Source: CAYNYI01 sp964401455 | GTDB taxonomy: Bacteria; Fibrobacterota; OXYB2-FULL-49-7; CAYNYI01 | Length of the DNA stretch: 20,715 nt | Assembly (NCBI GenBank): GCA_964401455.1 | Contig: CAYNYI010000052.1 | Location: 1 to 20,715, forward strand | Reading direction: 5' to 3' | Shown here: positions 8,101 through 17,000 of the stretch, piece by piece | Numbering within the stretch: the stretch's first letter is position 1 | Layout: each line of letters starts with the position of its first letter | Notes under the pieces: model-generated | Told to the model about the DNA's origin: nothing | The model's input: only the letters and a program-made list of their open reading frames with translations | Database searches by the model: none | Position numbers and translations under genes: made by a program

Positions 8101-8765
8101 GGGCTTACGATATAGGATACGGCGGGCTGGATCATGTTCTTGCCAGCGGAGAAAATGTGAACGTCCTCGTTCTCGATACCGAGGTTTACTCAAATACCGG
8201 TGGTCAGGCTTCCAAATCAACTCCTCTTGGAGCGGTAGCTAAATTTGCCGCGAGCGGAAAACCTACCGGAAAGAAGAACCTCGGACTTATGATGACGACT
8301 TACGGTAATATCTTTGTCGCGCAGACAGCCCTTTCAAACCCGAACCATGTGGTAAAGGCTCTCTATGAAGCTGAGAGATATGAAGGCCCGTCAATTGTTA
8401 TCGCGTACTCACACTGCATAGCGCACGGTATAAACATGACTCACGGAATAAGAGAACAGAAAAAAGCGGTTGATACCGGACATTTTCCTCTTTTCCGTTA
8501 CAACCCCGATCTGGCTCTCGAGGGCAAAAACCCGCTGCAGCTTGACAGCAAGGCCCCGACGGTTAAGATGGAGGAATTCATGAAGGGTGAGAACCGCTAC
8601 CGTATGCTTGCCAAAGCCGATCCGGAAAAAGCCGAAGGCTTTATTAAAGTGGCCCAGCGGATGGCCGATGCCAGATGGCAGATCTTCTCCCAGATGGCGC
8701 AGATGAGCTATTCTGCCCATAAGGGCGATAACGGAAACGGTAACGAAGCTTCTTCGGAGGCATAA
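5163..8765 (+). CDS. nifJ: Pyruvate:ferredoxin (flavodoxin) oxidoreductase, single-chain
   Basis: 1200 residues, the normal length for the single-polypeptide enzyme. It oxidises pyruvate with CoA to acetyl-CoA and CO2 and passes electrons to ferredoxin or flavodoxin; it is cytoplasmic and oxygen-sensitive. The N-terminal domain carries YPITPSS and TFTASQGLLLM. Two 4Fe-4S clusters are set by CxxCxxCxxxC at Cys699/702/705/709 and Cys755/758/761/765. The proximal cluster is set by Cys824, Cys827, Cys852 and Cys1085. Thiamine diphosphate binding is shown by GDGWAYDIG from 977 and NTGGQ from 1011. A charged, probably helical stretch at about 910-970 precedes the GDG motif, as in the family. Every key residue I looked for is present, so the enzyme should be active. 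AAAGGAG at 5151-5157 supports the start. It is transcribed alone, with a strong terminator after it and a palindrome over its candidate promoter. Confidence 0.97.
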   Translation: MPKSTKKMVPYDGNSAVTHVAHATNEVMTIYPITPSSNMGEEADAKSARGEKNIWGAVPDVAELQSEGGASGAVHGSLSAGSLTTTFTASQGLLLMIPNMHKIAGEMLPSVFHVSARSVACQALSIFGDHSDVMDARATGFGLLSSASIQEAMDFALIAQAASLESKVPFIHFFEGFRISHEIQKIEEVSKDHMVKMIEQKFVDDFHKKAMSPDHPAIRGTSQNPDVFFQGRESVNKYYDDAPAVVQKYMDKFAKLTGRTYKIFEYIGDPKATDVIVCMGCGCETIHETVDHLRKKNKKKVGLLKVRLYRPFDAKALIKALPKSTQRIAVLDRTKEPGSSGEPLFLDVVSAVAESMTEKKPSFKKMPVIIGGRYGLGSKEFTPGMVAGIFDELSKKNPKKRFTVGIEDDITNTSIKYDPEFDIEGDVHTAMFYGLGSDGTVGANKNSIKIIGDNTDNYAQGYFVYDSKKAGAITISHLRFGKKLIRKPYLISKAGFMACHNFSFLEKYDMLKDLKKGGTFLLSSPYGADEVWSKMPKKVQQQIIDKKAKFYVINAIDIAEKVGLGGRINVIMQTAFFKLAKVIDEKLAVDKIKQAIKKTYGAKGDDIVNMNCAAVDRALDKIEEVKVPAKADSKIQMPATVPSSAPKFVRETTARIIRQEGNDVKVSEMPYNGEWPVGTTQYEKRNIAIHVPVWNSETCIQCGQCSLVCPHAAIRPKIYDPKHLEGAPETFKSTDARTPKLAGLKYTLQNAPEDCTGCGVCVDNCPKNEDEAIKMQPQAPLRETERKNWDFFTKIPDPDISKFRINSVKGSQFMRPLFEFSGACAGCGETPYVKLLTQLFGDRLLIANATGCSSIYGGNLPTTPYTSRPDGKGPAWNNSLFEDNAEIAFGMRLSVNNLEKNAMILLEEVASETSDSSLKKLISEIKGLPQSEQAEIEALRAKIEELKTICKKGKKKEKQLALLADYLVKKSVWALGGDGWAYDIGYGGLDHVLASGENVNVLVLDTEVYSNTGGQASKSTPLGAVAKFAASGKPTGKKNLGLMMTTYGNIFVAQTALSNPNHVVKALYEAERYEGPSIVIAYSHCIAHGINMTHGIREQKKAVDTGHFPLFRYNPDLALEGKNPLQLDSKAPTVKMEEFMKGENRYRMLAKADPEKAEGFIKVAQRMADARWQIFSQMAQMSYSAHKGDNGNGNEASSEA

Positions 8766-8795
8766 GTACCTATAGACAATTCTCCGGATTTAAAG

Positions 8796-8833
8796 AAACG
8801 GAGCGCGTTTATATAACGCGCTCCGTTTTTTAT
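8796..8833. terminator. Strong hairpin terminator, probably bidirectional
   Basis: Perfect 14-bp stem with AAACGGAGCGCGTT at 8796-8809, loop TATAT, and its exact complement at 8815-8828, running into a T tract on the + strand. It ends nifJ. On the - strand the stem is followed by TTTCTTTA, so it can also stop transcripts from the convergent 992-residue gene, whose stop is at 8912. Confidence 0.9.
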
Positions 8834-8911
8834 ATATTGGCATGATGCGTGAAGTACTGAAATGGCCGTAATTACAGATTCTCCGTTGGAAAGAGAATTA
8901 GCCGGATTTAT

Positions 8912-11890
8912 TTATTTCAGCAATGTGACTTTCGCGGACCTTGTAAGAACCTTTCTGCCTGATCCGTCAGAAATTTCCATTTTAATAATGTAAACTCCCG
9001 AAGACTGGGGTGTCCCCGCCGCGTCTCTTCCGTTCCATACGGCGTATCGTGTGCCGGCCCGTGCCGGCCCTTCCACCAGCTTTCTGACTGTTCGGCCCTT
9101 GCTGTTATAGACCATTATATCGGTTCTGTAATCGTCAGGATAGCCCTCTCTTATAGAATACGCTATTTTCACAGTGGGGTTAAAAGGGTTCGGTCTGCAG
9201 TTTAAAATTCCCGTTTTATCGGGAACAGACGGATACATTACTTTTCCCTTTAAATAGGAGTCACTTCCGGCATGGATTTTCAGCATATTAAGAGAGCCTC
9301 TTTCGGTGGGTACAAAAGAAAGCGTGTTGTCTGTTTTCTCTGAAATCTGTTTTGATATTCCTCTTACAAGATCTTCGATTACAATACTGAAAGAATCCGG
9401 AAGGCCGGTAATCTCAAGAAGAGAAATTTCTGCCGTTTCCTCAACTCCATCGAGAGAAATTGTCCATGAAACACCTTCTTTGGTAATTGGTCGAAAATCA
9501 TTTAAAAGCCGTTTGCCAGGGGCAGAGGAACTCACCGGGCCAAAATGTTTCCCTTCCGGTGAGGGGGGGAGTATTATGTCGTATCGGTCATCACCGGTCG
9601 AAGAACCCGGATGCGCCGAAAGAGTCCTGCGGCGGGTTATGCCTTTTTCCTTAATTCCGCATACAATTTTGAATGACGGCTCATTATCGGTTATCTTTGG
9701 TGAGGAAGCGGGCAGGTCGGCGGAAGGATGAGGTATTTTCAATGTGCGGGATGTTCCAAGTGCCCGGGCGGTGTATCCTTTCCAGGGAGAAAGTTTGTTG
9801 TAGTCTCCCGACGGAGTTAACTGATGCCATCCGAAATCAGACAAAGACAAATAATTGTATTCAAAGATCTGTATGTTGTCTGCAGTCAAACCTGAAGCGG
9901 TAAGTATGTCTCTGAGAGTAACAGAAGCAGCAAAAGGAATTGAGATGTCCCTCCATGCCGGTGTCAGATTTATTGAGTAGGAGCTGTATTGGTCGCTTGT
10001 GTCGGCATGGCCGAATCCTGCGCCCTGCATTTTAAGGTTTACTCTGGATTTCACCCAGATTGCTTCGCCGCTTGAAACCGGGCTTGCGGCGTGGAGCGGG
10101 CTGTATATACCCGTAGCACCGTCATATCTGAAAAAACGGTAGCTTTTCTTTGATTCCGGGGTTTCCGAGAGAAAATCATCCTCGAATCCCGTAAAGATGT
10201 CGCCAAGTACGGCTGTATCCGGAAGTATGGCGGGTACCGAAACCATATGCCAGTTCGTGTCCAGACTTCGCGATTTGAGTGAAGGTCCGCTAAAGCTTTC
10301 CATACTTACAGGAACAAACCACTCTGTTGAGCTTATGTTCGAACCGTCGCTGACAAAAAGAGTAATCTTCTGGGTAACGGGAAGGGAAAGTCCTCCCGAA
10401 GTGTCAACGGGCACAGAAGCGGTTTTAGCACCGAAAACAGAAGAACCCCTGGTTGTGTCATTATTAAGAAGTCTTGTAATACATTTTGTTCCGCTGCAGG
10501 TTTCATATTCTATCCAGCTCCGGAAAGAGGCCGCGGCCGCGGCGTCCTCGTCGGTCTGATCGACAGTATAAGATATTGACGCGTTCTGTCCGGGCGAAGT
10601 CCGGGGAATATATTTTGAAGTCCTGGTTACGGACGGGGAGGCGGTATCAAACATGGCCTGATAAAATACAGTATCCTCGATAAGGCTGTCCAGCCCCCGA
10701 TAAATAAAAATACTGTCCGAAACCATATTAAGTTCAAGCTGATTTACGGCTGCCCAGGAGCCTGCGTCATATTTGAATATTTTTCCCTTGCTGGAGTCCG
10801 AAACAGGAAGGCTCGATTTATTAATGTAAAACTGCACTTCAAGGCCTTCTCCGCTTTTAAAGCTGATTATATTATTTCTCATTGGTATGGACAGGTCAGA
10901 AGGTTCCGGAAGGACTTCCAGCCTTAACAGGCTGCCCGTGCGTAAAAAAGATGACGGGGGATCGGGCACAATAAAACCGTTTGAGGTGTCAACATCTATG
11001 AAGCCCGAGTCAGAGACATCACCGGACCCCCACTGGATCCTGGCTTTCTCTCCTTTAATTGAGTTGAAAAATGTTTCCTTGCTCCCCTGCGTGCCTCCGA
11101 TGCTGAGGTGTCCGGTATAGGAGAGCTTTTGGCCCACCGTATCCCAGATGACGGTATCGGGTATGCATATCCCGTCACCGGAAACTACATGTCCCGTAAA
11201 TACTGTGAAATAGTAAGTGCTACCCGAAGCCACAGACTGGTTTCTTGTATGCGTTACCGATGAGCTGTTGAGTACTTTATTAGTAAGCCTAAAATCAGAC
11301 TTCCCAAGGTCTGAATAAAGCGGTTGCCTTTCGGAACTGAAAAGTATTTTCGCGGTGTCGTTATAGACAGTTGAGGAATTTATTGTAACTGTGAGGCTTG
11401 TGCTGCTGCCGTCTATGGAAGCGGAAATATAGTCGAAAGTCCAGCCGGTAAAAAGTTCGGCGGTAGAAGTGGTCTTGAAGACGTCCGGATTGTTTGCCTG
11501 GTCCACCGCAAGCCATGATCCTGAACCCTGGGGCGAAACTGTGAATGTCAGGTAATACCGGGTATTGCCTGATAGACCGTATATTGTGTCCGCAAAAGGG
11601 TTTGTACTTTCCAGTTCTGACTTTGTTACGGTATGTGCTGCTGCTGCGGAAGCGGTATCGGCCGGAACATTGAGGTGGCCCGCGGCACTCAGATAGACCC
11701 TTATGGAATCAACCGGGTTGGCTGTAGGGTTGTAAGCGATTCTTATAGCGCCGTCCTGACAGTAGTTTTGAGAATTTATTCCCTCAGCATTACAGTCAAA
11801 ATCGTTATTTATGTCGTAGCCCTGTGCTGAGACACTTGATATATTCATTAAAACAAATAATAAAGCAGTGCTTATAATCGGGTTTTTCAT
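8912..11890 (-). CDS. Giant secreted modular protein with T9SS C-terminal sorting domain
   Basis: 992 residues. A signal peptide spans 1-22 (Lys2, hydrophobic core, likely cleavage after VSA). The N-terminal half is beta-rich and resembles fibronectin-III-like modules, with recurring ends such as NTRYYLTFTVSP and GSTYYFTVFTG. The region from about 400 on matches the neighbouring - strand protein: an internal Ig-like stretch, a 'sVPa' segment, a PWKGYTA segment, and a LPPSPEGKHFG block. From 894 comes the sorting tail: NPFNP at 901-905, then a FlgD-like Ig domain with GTRYAVWNGRD and SSGVYIIKMEI, ending VTLLK. This marks it as T9SS cargo released to or anchored at the cell surface. No catalytic motif is recognised; adhesion or polymer binding is a guess. 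A GGGGG-containing Shine-Dalgarno lies just before the ATG. It is separated from the upstream gene by a hairpin, so it probably has its own promoter. Confidence 0.85.
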   Translation of the reverse strand: MKNPIISTALLFVLMNISSVSAQGYDINNDFDCNAEGINSQNYCQDGAIRIAYNPTANPVDSIRVYLSAAGHLNVPADTASAAAAHTVTKSELESTNPFADTIYGLSGNTRYYLTFTVSPQGSGSWLAVDQANNPDVFKTTSTAELFTGWTFDYISASIDGSSTSLTVTINSSTVYNDTAKILFSSERQPLYSDLGKSDFRLTNKVLNSSSVTHTRNQSVASGSTYYFTVFTGHVVSGDGICIPDTVIWDTVGQKLSYTGHLSIGGTQGSKETFFNSIKGEKARIQWGSGDVSDSGFIDVDTSNGFIVPDPPSSFLRTGSLLRLEVLPEPSDLSIPMRNNIISFKSGEGLEVQFYINKSSLPVSDSSKGKIFKYDAGSWAAVNQLELNMVSDSIFIYRGLDSLIEDTVFYQAMFDTASPSVTRTSKYIPRTSPGQNASISYTVDQTDEDAAAAASFRSWIEYETCSGTKCITRLLNNDTTRGSSVFGAKTASVPVDTSGGLSLPVTQKITLFVSDGSNISSTEWFVPVSMESFSGPSLKSRSLDTNWHMVSVPAILPDTAVLGDIFTGFEDDFLSETPESKKSYRFFRYDGATGIYSPLHAASPVSSGEAIWVKSRVNLKMQGAGFGHADTSDQYSSYSINLTPAWRDISIPFAASVTLRDILTASGLTADNIQIFEYNYLSLSDFGWHQLTPSGDYNKLSPWKGYTARALGTSRTLKIPHPSADLPASSPKITDNEPSFKIVCGIKEKGITRRRTLSAHPGSSTGDDRYDIILPPSPEGKHFGPVSSSAPGKRLLNDFRPITKEGVSWTISLDGVEETAEISLLEITGLPDSFSIVIEDLVRGISKQISEKTDNTLSFVPTERGSLNMLKIHAGSDSYLKGKVMYPSVPDKTGILNCRPNPFNPTVKIAYSIREGYPDDYRTDIMVYNSKGRTVRKLVEGPARAGTRYAVWNGRDAAGTPQSSGVYIIKMEISDGSGRKVLTRSAKVTLLK

Positions 11891-11993
11891 TCAGCCCCCT
11901 GTTTTTTATGGCGGAGTTTTAATTAATACTATTAATATAATTCATGTTCAGAGTTTAATTCAGAAAAATTTATGCCGATTCGCTTAATGTATA

Positions 11994-12022
11994 AAGCCGG
12001 CGGCTTTTTATGCCGCCGGCTT
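11994..12022 (-). terminator. Hairpin between the two giant secreted-protein genes
   Basis: Perfect 11-bp stem, AAGCCGGCGGC at 11994-12004 with its complement at 12012-12022, around a 7-base loop. It lies 38 bases past the stop of the - strand gene at 12060. The - strand continuation is CTTTATACATT, a poor T tract, so termination may be partial or factor-assisted. Confidence 0.6.
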
Positions 12023-12059
12023 GAATATTTGTTTTTCAGAAATGTTTCCGGTTTCGTGC

Positions 12060-13943
12060 TTACTTGATAAGCGTCATTCTTCTTGATGCCCTGAAAAGCC
12101 TTTTACCTTTAGGTGAAATAACCTCTATTCGATAGATGTAAATTCCGGAAGCGGCATTAGATCCGTCCGGCAGCTTTCCGTTCCAGATAAAACTGTGTGT
12201 ACCGGCCTCGGCGGTTTCTGCTGTCTTGAATACCGTTCTTCCTTTCAGGTCTCTTATTGTAAGTCTTGTCTCCGAGGCAAAATTGTTTTCAAGCTCCGGA
12301 ACGCTGAAATCAATTCTTGTTGACGGGTTAAACGGATTGGGAATGTTCCCTGAAAGGTGAAAAGCAGGGTCCGAAGGAGAGGAAAGGTTATTTTTTACAA
12401 ATGCCGATGTTCCTGTTATTATGCGGAAAACCCTCGGCGAGCCGTCCGATTTATACTTATACTCACCTTCAGAAAAATCATGAGCGAGATTTCGTTTAGT
12501 GTCCTCCAAATAGCATGTAAAGCCTTCGGGTAAACCTTTCGCATCGATTGATACGGAGTTTACTCCTTCTTTTCGGGGGGATAACTCAACAGGCCAGACA
12601 TAACCGTCTTTACCGGTTTCTCTTATTTCCCTCAGCAGATTTCCCTTATAGCCTTCCATTTTTGAAGTTATTCCGAACCTCTCTCCGGAAGGAGACGGAG
12701 GCATCGGGCAGTCATATTTGTCGAATTCTTCCGAGGCATTTTCGGCAGCGCCGAAGGTTATTGAAGACTTTTCTCCGTTAATTACAAGTGAAGCCTCCCA
12801 CGCGAAAGGCGAAAGCTTTTTCGGCCCGCCGCCGGAAATCCTGTTCGGGTAGAATCGAAGAGTGTCGCCCCTTGTGGAAGCGTCGAGGTAAATTGCATAA
12901 CCTGTCCAGGGTTTGATTCCGCTTGAGGCCCCGGCCGACATCTCGACTGGAGACCAGCTTGATGAGGCTTCGTTGTAACTGTATATTCTTGTTGAGTCAG
13001 GGTCCAGTCCGCTCGCGACGGCGAGTTCATAAGCGCTGATCTCGAACGAGAACGGACTTCCGAAATCAAACCATACCGATTGGGGTGAAGAGGGCATAGG
13101 CAGCTCCCAGGCTCCGTTAAAGCCCGGTGTATTGCCGCTTTCTATATAAAGGTAGTTGCCTCCCATGTCTTCGTCGTTGATGAGCCAGTAGGCGTATCCG
13201 GTTTTTATGATATCTGATTCAGTCATCTGATAGTATCCGTTTGCGTCATAGTCCCACATAAAAAGCTTCCAGGTTGTGTCGGTTATGGAGGTACCAAAAC
13301 TCTGAAACACGCTTTTAACCGTATTGCTGCCGGAGTCGAGCTCTGCCGGTACAGTTATACACTTCCATTTACGGGCGTTTTTTCCACCCGGGCTGAAGAA
13401 GTATTTCCGGCTGTAGAAATTTGTGATCTTAAGCGGTATTGAAATATAGTCGCTTGACGGATTGTTTGTTCCGTCATAAGCCGAAGCATACAGATAAAGC
13501 CCGTTTATCATGGAATCAACCGGCCAGTCAGCCGTGATATCGAGAGAACTTGTGCCGCTTCCGCTGTAGAAAACCGATGAATCGTGCCATGCCGAACCCG
13601 AGCTGCGCCCGTCTCTGAAAGAATACAGACTTATAGTTGAGTTCGGAGTAGAGTCCGCGAATGATACCGGCACGGAGATGCTCTGTCCGCCGCTGAGGTC
13701 TCTGACCGTGTCATCGAAAGTATTTCTGAAGCTGATTGAAGGAGGCTCGCTGTCTATGAACAGTTTGAATATTACCGGCATATCAATATCTGTTGATTGA
13801 TCTATTGTCGCGGTAACTGTTCCGCTGTCTGTCCTTGTGTAGTTATACATGATTTTCCAGTCGCCGGAGGCATTATCGCAGTAATACATTCTGACTGCCT
13901 CATCGGAGGTATATGATTCTGATACCTGTAGTTCGATATCCAT
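12060..13943 (-). CDS. C-terminal part of an interrupted giant secreted protein (T9SS tail)
   Basis: 627 codons from the first internal ATG. This is best read as the downstream part of the gene that starts at 17885, because it is in the same frame and has no signal peptide and no Shine-Dalgarno before its ATG. It contains an Ig-like stretch (about 1-75), a second beta domain (80-170), a 'cITVPAEL' segment near 190-200, a PWTGYAIYL segment, a MPPSPSGERFG block, and the sorting tail from 528 with NPFNP at 536-540. The tail includes FIWNGKLPDG and ASGIYIYRIEV and ends MTLIK. The segments match the 992-residue neighbour in order. Translated alone it would stay in the cytoplasm. The reading frame extends upstream to the TAA at 14013-14015, adding 23 codons. 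It may be a nonfunctional remnant, or the stop may be a sequencing error or be read through. Confidence 0.7.
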   Translation of the reverse strand: MDIELQVSESYTSDEAVRMYYCDNASGDWKIMYNYTRTDSGTVTATIDQSTDIDMPVIFKLFIDSEPPSISFRNTFDDTVRDLSGGQSISVPVSFADSTPNSTISLYSFRDGRSSGSAWHDSSVFYSGSGTSSLDITADWPVDSMINGLYLYASAYDGTNNPSSDYISIPLKITNFYSRKYFFSPGGKNARKWKCITVPAELDSGSNTVKSVFQSFGTSITDTTWKLFMWDYDANGYYQMTESDIIKTGYAYWLINDEDMGGNYLYIESGNTPGFNGAWELPMPSSPQSVWFDFGSPFSFEISAYELAVASGLDPDSTRIYSYNEASSSWSPVEMSAGASSGIKPWTGYAIYLDASTRGDTLRFYPNRISGGGPKKLSPFAWEASLVINGEKSSITFGAAENASEEFDKYDCPMPPSPSGERFGITSKMEGYKGNLLREIRETGKDGYVWPVELSPRKEGVNSVSIDAKGLPEGFTCYLEDTKRNLAHDFSEGEYKYKSDGSPRVFRIITGTSAFVKNNLSSPSDPAFHLSGNIPNPFNPSTRIDFSVPELENNFASETRLTIRDLKGRTVFKTAETAEAGTHSFIWNGKLPDGSNAASGIYIYRIEVISPKGKRLFRASRRMTLIK

Positions 13944-14015
13944 TGAACGCTGACCGCTGAGGTTTAAGGAGGCGCTGTCTGAAGTCAGTGTTAAATAGGA
14001 GTCTCCGGCGCTTTA
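13944..14015 (-). other. In-frame TAA and read-through segment joining two halves of one gene
   Basis: The ochre codon (plus-strand TTA at 14013-14015) is preceded by GCT CTT and followed by AGC. The 23 codons after it stay in the same frame and encode a beta-type segment beginning SAGDSYLTLTSDSAS, then run directly into the internal Met at 13943. No stop or shift is found in this stretch. One base change from CAA, AAA or GAA would create the stop. Confidence 0.85.
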
Positions 14016-17000
14016 AAGAGCTTGCGAGGAGGATGTCGAATTTACATCGATATTCAGGACAGTCCCGTCTCCGTTTGTAACCGTGGTTGAAGACGCCGTA
14101 TCAATCCCGACCGAAAGGGAAAAAGAATCAAGAGCGGTTTCTGTCCAGCCGAGTTCTCCGGGAGTGAGCGTAGCGGTATCTGATCCGATAGTTATTTCAA
14201 ACTCTTCTCCGGGGAGAGGCTTCTCCGAAGACGTTCTTATGGAAACAAAACCCGTTGTGTCGGTATTGCTCCAGGCTGGTTCAAAAGATGCCCCGTAAAC
14301 AGCGCGTACATATCCGAATATTTTATAATCTGTGGACGCGCTAAGTCCGGTAATTGTAATTGTATCCTGTGAACGGTTTATGGAGCGGGCAGTATAGACA
14401 GAAACATCCTGATAATCATCCGGGTGGCCGGAGGTGCCTGAATAAGCTCCTATCAGTATGCTGTCTATAAACCAGGGAGTCGCGTCATCAAGAAAATCAA
14501 CAGGGAAAGAATATGATACAATGGCGCTGTTTATTCCGGTGCATGTGCCGCAAATATCAATAACAAGAGAATCTACAGGGAATTCATATGTGACATCAGA
14601 AGGCGTTATAAACTGTTTTCTGAGGTGGGAATTCTGAGCATCGGTTACCGGTGCCCAGTTTCCGGCCTCGTCGCATACCGAGAGAATAACAGAATAATTT
14701 GTGCCGGCGCTCAGACCGGTAAGGGTTTTCTGGGATATTATCTCTCCTGTATATATTTTTGCTGTAATATCTCCGGTCTCCGAGGGAAAGGTCCGGTCGT
14801 TTATTACAGGGTAGGAGGTACCCGGGCGGATAACAATTCCGAGAGTATCGGCGTCTGAGGGCAGAATGTTTTTATCCCAGGTTATGACTATTTCGGATTT
14901 TCTTGTTTCTCTGTCTGCCGAAGTGTCAATATCCATGGTCAGAAATGCCGGATCCGGGGGGATGGTGTCTCTGTCGGTTGCGGCGGTAAATTCACATATC
15001 TCGGAAGAAATATTTCCGCTGGCATCGTTTACCGTTGCTGAAATATAGTAAGTCTTGTCGGAGCGGAGACCGTCGAGTAGAATATTTGTTCCGTCAACCG
15101 GAATAATCGGATTAAGCTGTACCCATTCATTATGCAGTACATCTTTATTTGTTATTTGCGAAGATGTAAGGTGATTTGTATCCGAATAATAAATCAGAAG
15201 TTTTGACCTGTCGGATGAATCAGTCACCTGTGTCCAGTCTGTTGTGCAGAGATGCAGCGTTATTGCTTTGGTATCTGTTGCCGATACCGATAATAAAGAA
15301 GACGGCGCTCCCCCTCCGGCGCATATTTTATTATTCGGAGGGGTTATATCGTTGCCGGTTTTTGTAGCCTGTGTAATATAAAGGCTGCTCTGTGTGGGCG
15401 GGCACCAGTTTCCCGCCGAGTCGCTGTATAAAGCGAGGAAATAGTACTGTGTATTATTGTTATAGGTGTTCGCGGTATATGTATATCCGGTAATGATGTT
15501 TATAGAATCAACAACCGTGGCGAAAAGAACCGAGTCCTGAGCGAGGTTGAACGGAAAATTTGATGTATCCGGGTAGCCTCCGAGAGACATGTAAACCTTT
15601 ACAGAGTCAGCGTCTTTGTCGAAAGGAAAGACCGAGTTGCGCTGAATTGTAACAGGTATGGTATTGCTGTCAACCGCCGATGCCTCGGGAGTCGCTATTA
15701 CAAGTGCTCTCGGGTCGGGAGACTCGGTGTCGGAATATGTTGTTACAGTTGTGGTGCAGGTTGAAGTTATCTCCGCCCAGTTTGTGTCGGTGTCCGCCAG
15801 GGCCATATAAAAGTAATATGTTTTCTCCGGTTCAGGCAAAGCCAGGTAAACGCCGTCGGGCAGAAGAGATGTGTTTTCAAATAATGTATCCCGGGACGGG
15901 TCTTCGGGATAGGCGCAGGGCGTGTCCGAAGTGTCGGCGATAAGCCATAGGGTTTCGGACTGCAGCGTGTCGTATTTTCCTGTAAACGGAGATGTCTTAC
16001 CGTATAGTCTGGCCTGCCATTCTTCCCCGGTCCAGGACGACATGTCGTAATTTACCACAGCGAGGTTTTGGGAATTAACCCTGCCTCTTTGTGAAACACT
16101 GATGGAAATATTGTTCTGCGGAGGAGCCGGATCTTTCGGTGTGGTTCCTGAAGCGAAAATGGAGTTTTCTAATAACCAGCCTGAATTATCCGGAGCGACA
16201 TAATGCAGTATAAACTGATACGAATAGTCGGTCTTTTCCGTGAGTCCGGAGATATTCCAGACTTCAACCGCGTCCGAAAGCGCAAATACAAGTGAGTCTT
16301 CCCTTACCGGGCTCTGATTTATTTTGCCCTTGAATCTTATTACCTTCAGTGAATCGGCATAGTCCTTTTCGTCGTATATGCCCGAAGTATCCCATGTTAC
16401 CGTCATTGTACTGTAAGTCGGGGCGGTTACAGAAGCGGCGAACTGCGCTTCATCGAAAGTCGGCTTAACAGACACCCCTACCGGATGGCTGGTTCTGGTA
16501 GAGTCGGAAACAGAATTTGAAAAGCTGGTTTTATTACCTGCCTCATCTACAAGGCATGATGTGAAATAGTACATTTTATCGGTTTTATCTATGATGATTG
16601 AATCGGTGAATGATGTTGTGGCAGAGTTTATGTTATAGGCTTCCGATGTTTCCTCCAGTCTTTTTGACGGTATGGAAGTATAGGGTTTGGAATTGCTCCA
16701 GAATATATATAGAGAATCGACATCCGCCGAATCGGTGAGTGTTCCTCCGGCCCCTGTCCCGGTAAAGGTAAAGTCTATTATCTGCCACTCGGTCGAATCT
16801 CTGGCCTCGGCATCAAGCGAGAAAAGAGCGTTGGGAGAGGTTTTGTCTTTACTTTCCATTGTTGACTGTGTTTCGATGGCGCCGATATCGACTTTCGTAA
16901 ACTGGGCGCCGGGATCATAATTACGGGTGCTGCCGAAAATGTCGGTGGACATTTCGGTGACAACCGAATTGGTCCCCGAATTTATAAGGTTTGTCTGCGG

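Noticed and set aside
9051..9070. Tandem GTGCCGGCCC duplication inside the 992-residue gene
   Set aside because: It encodes EGPARAG, a normal-length loop of the FlgD-like tail; the frame is intact and no expansion relative to the family is apparent.
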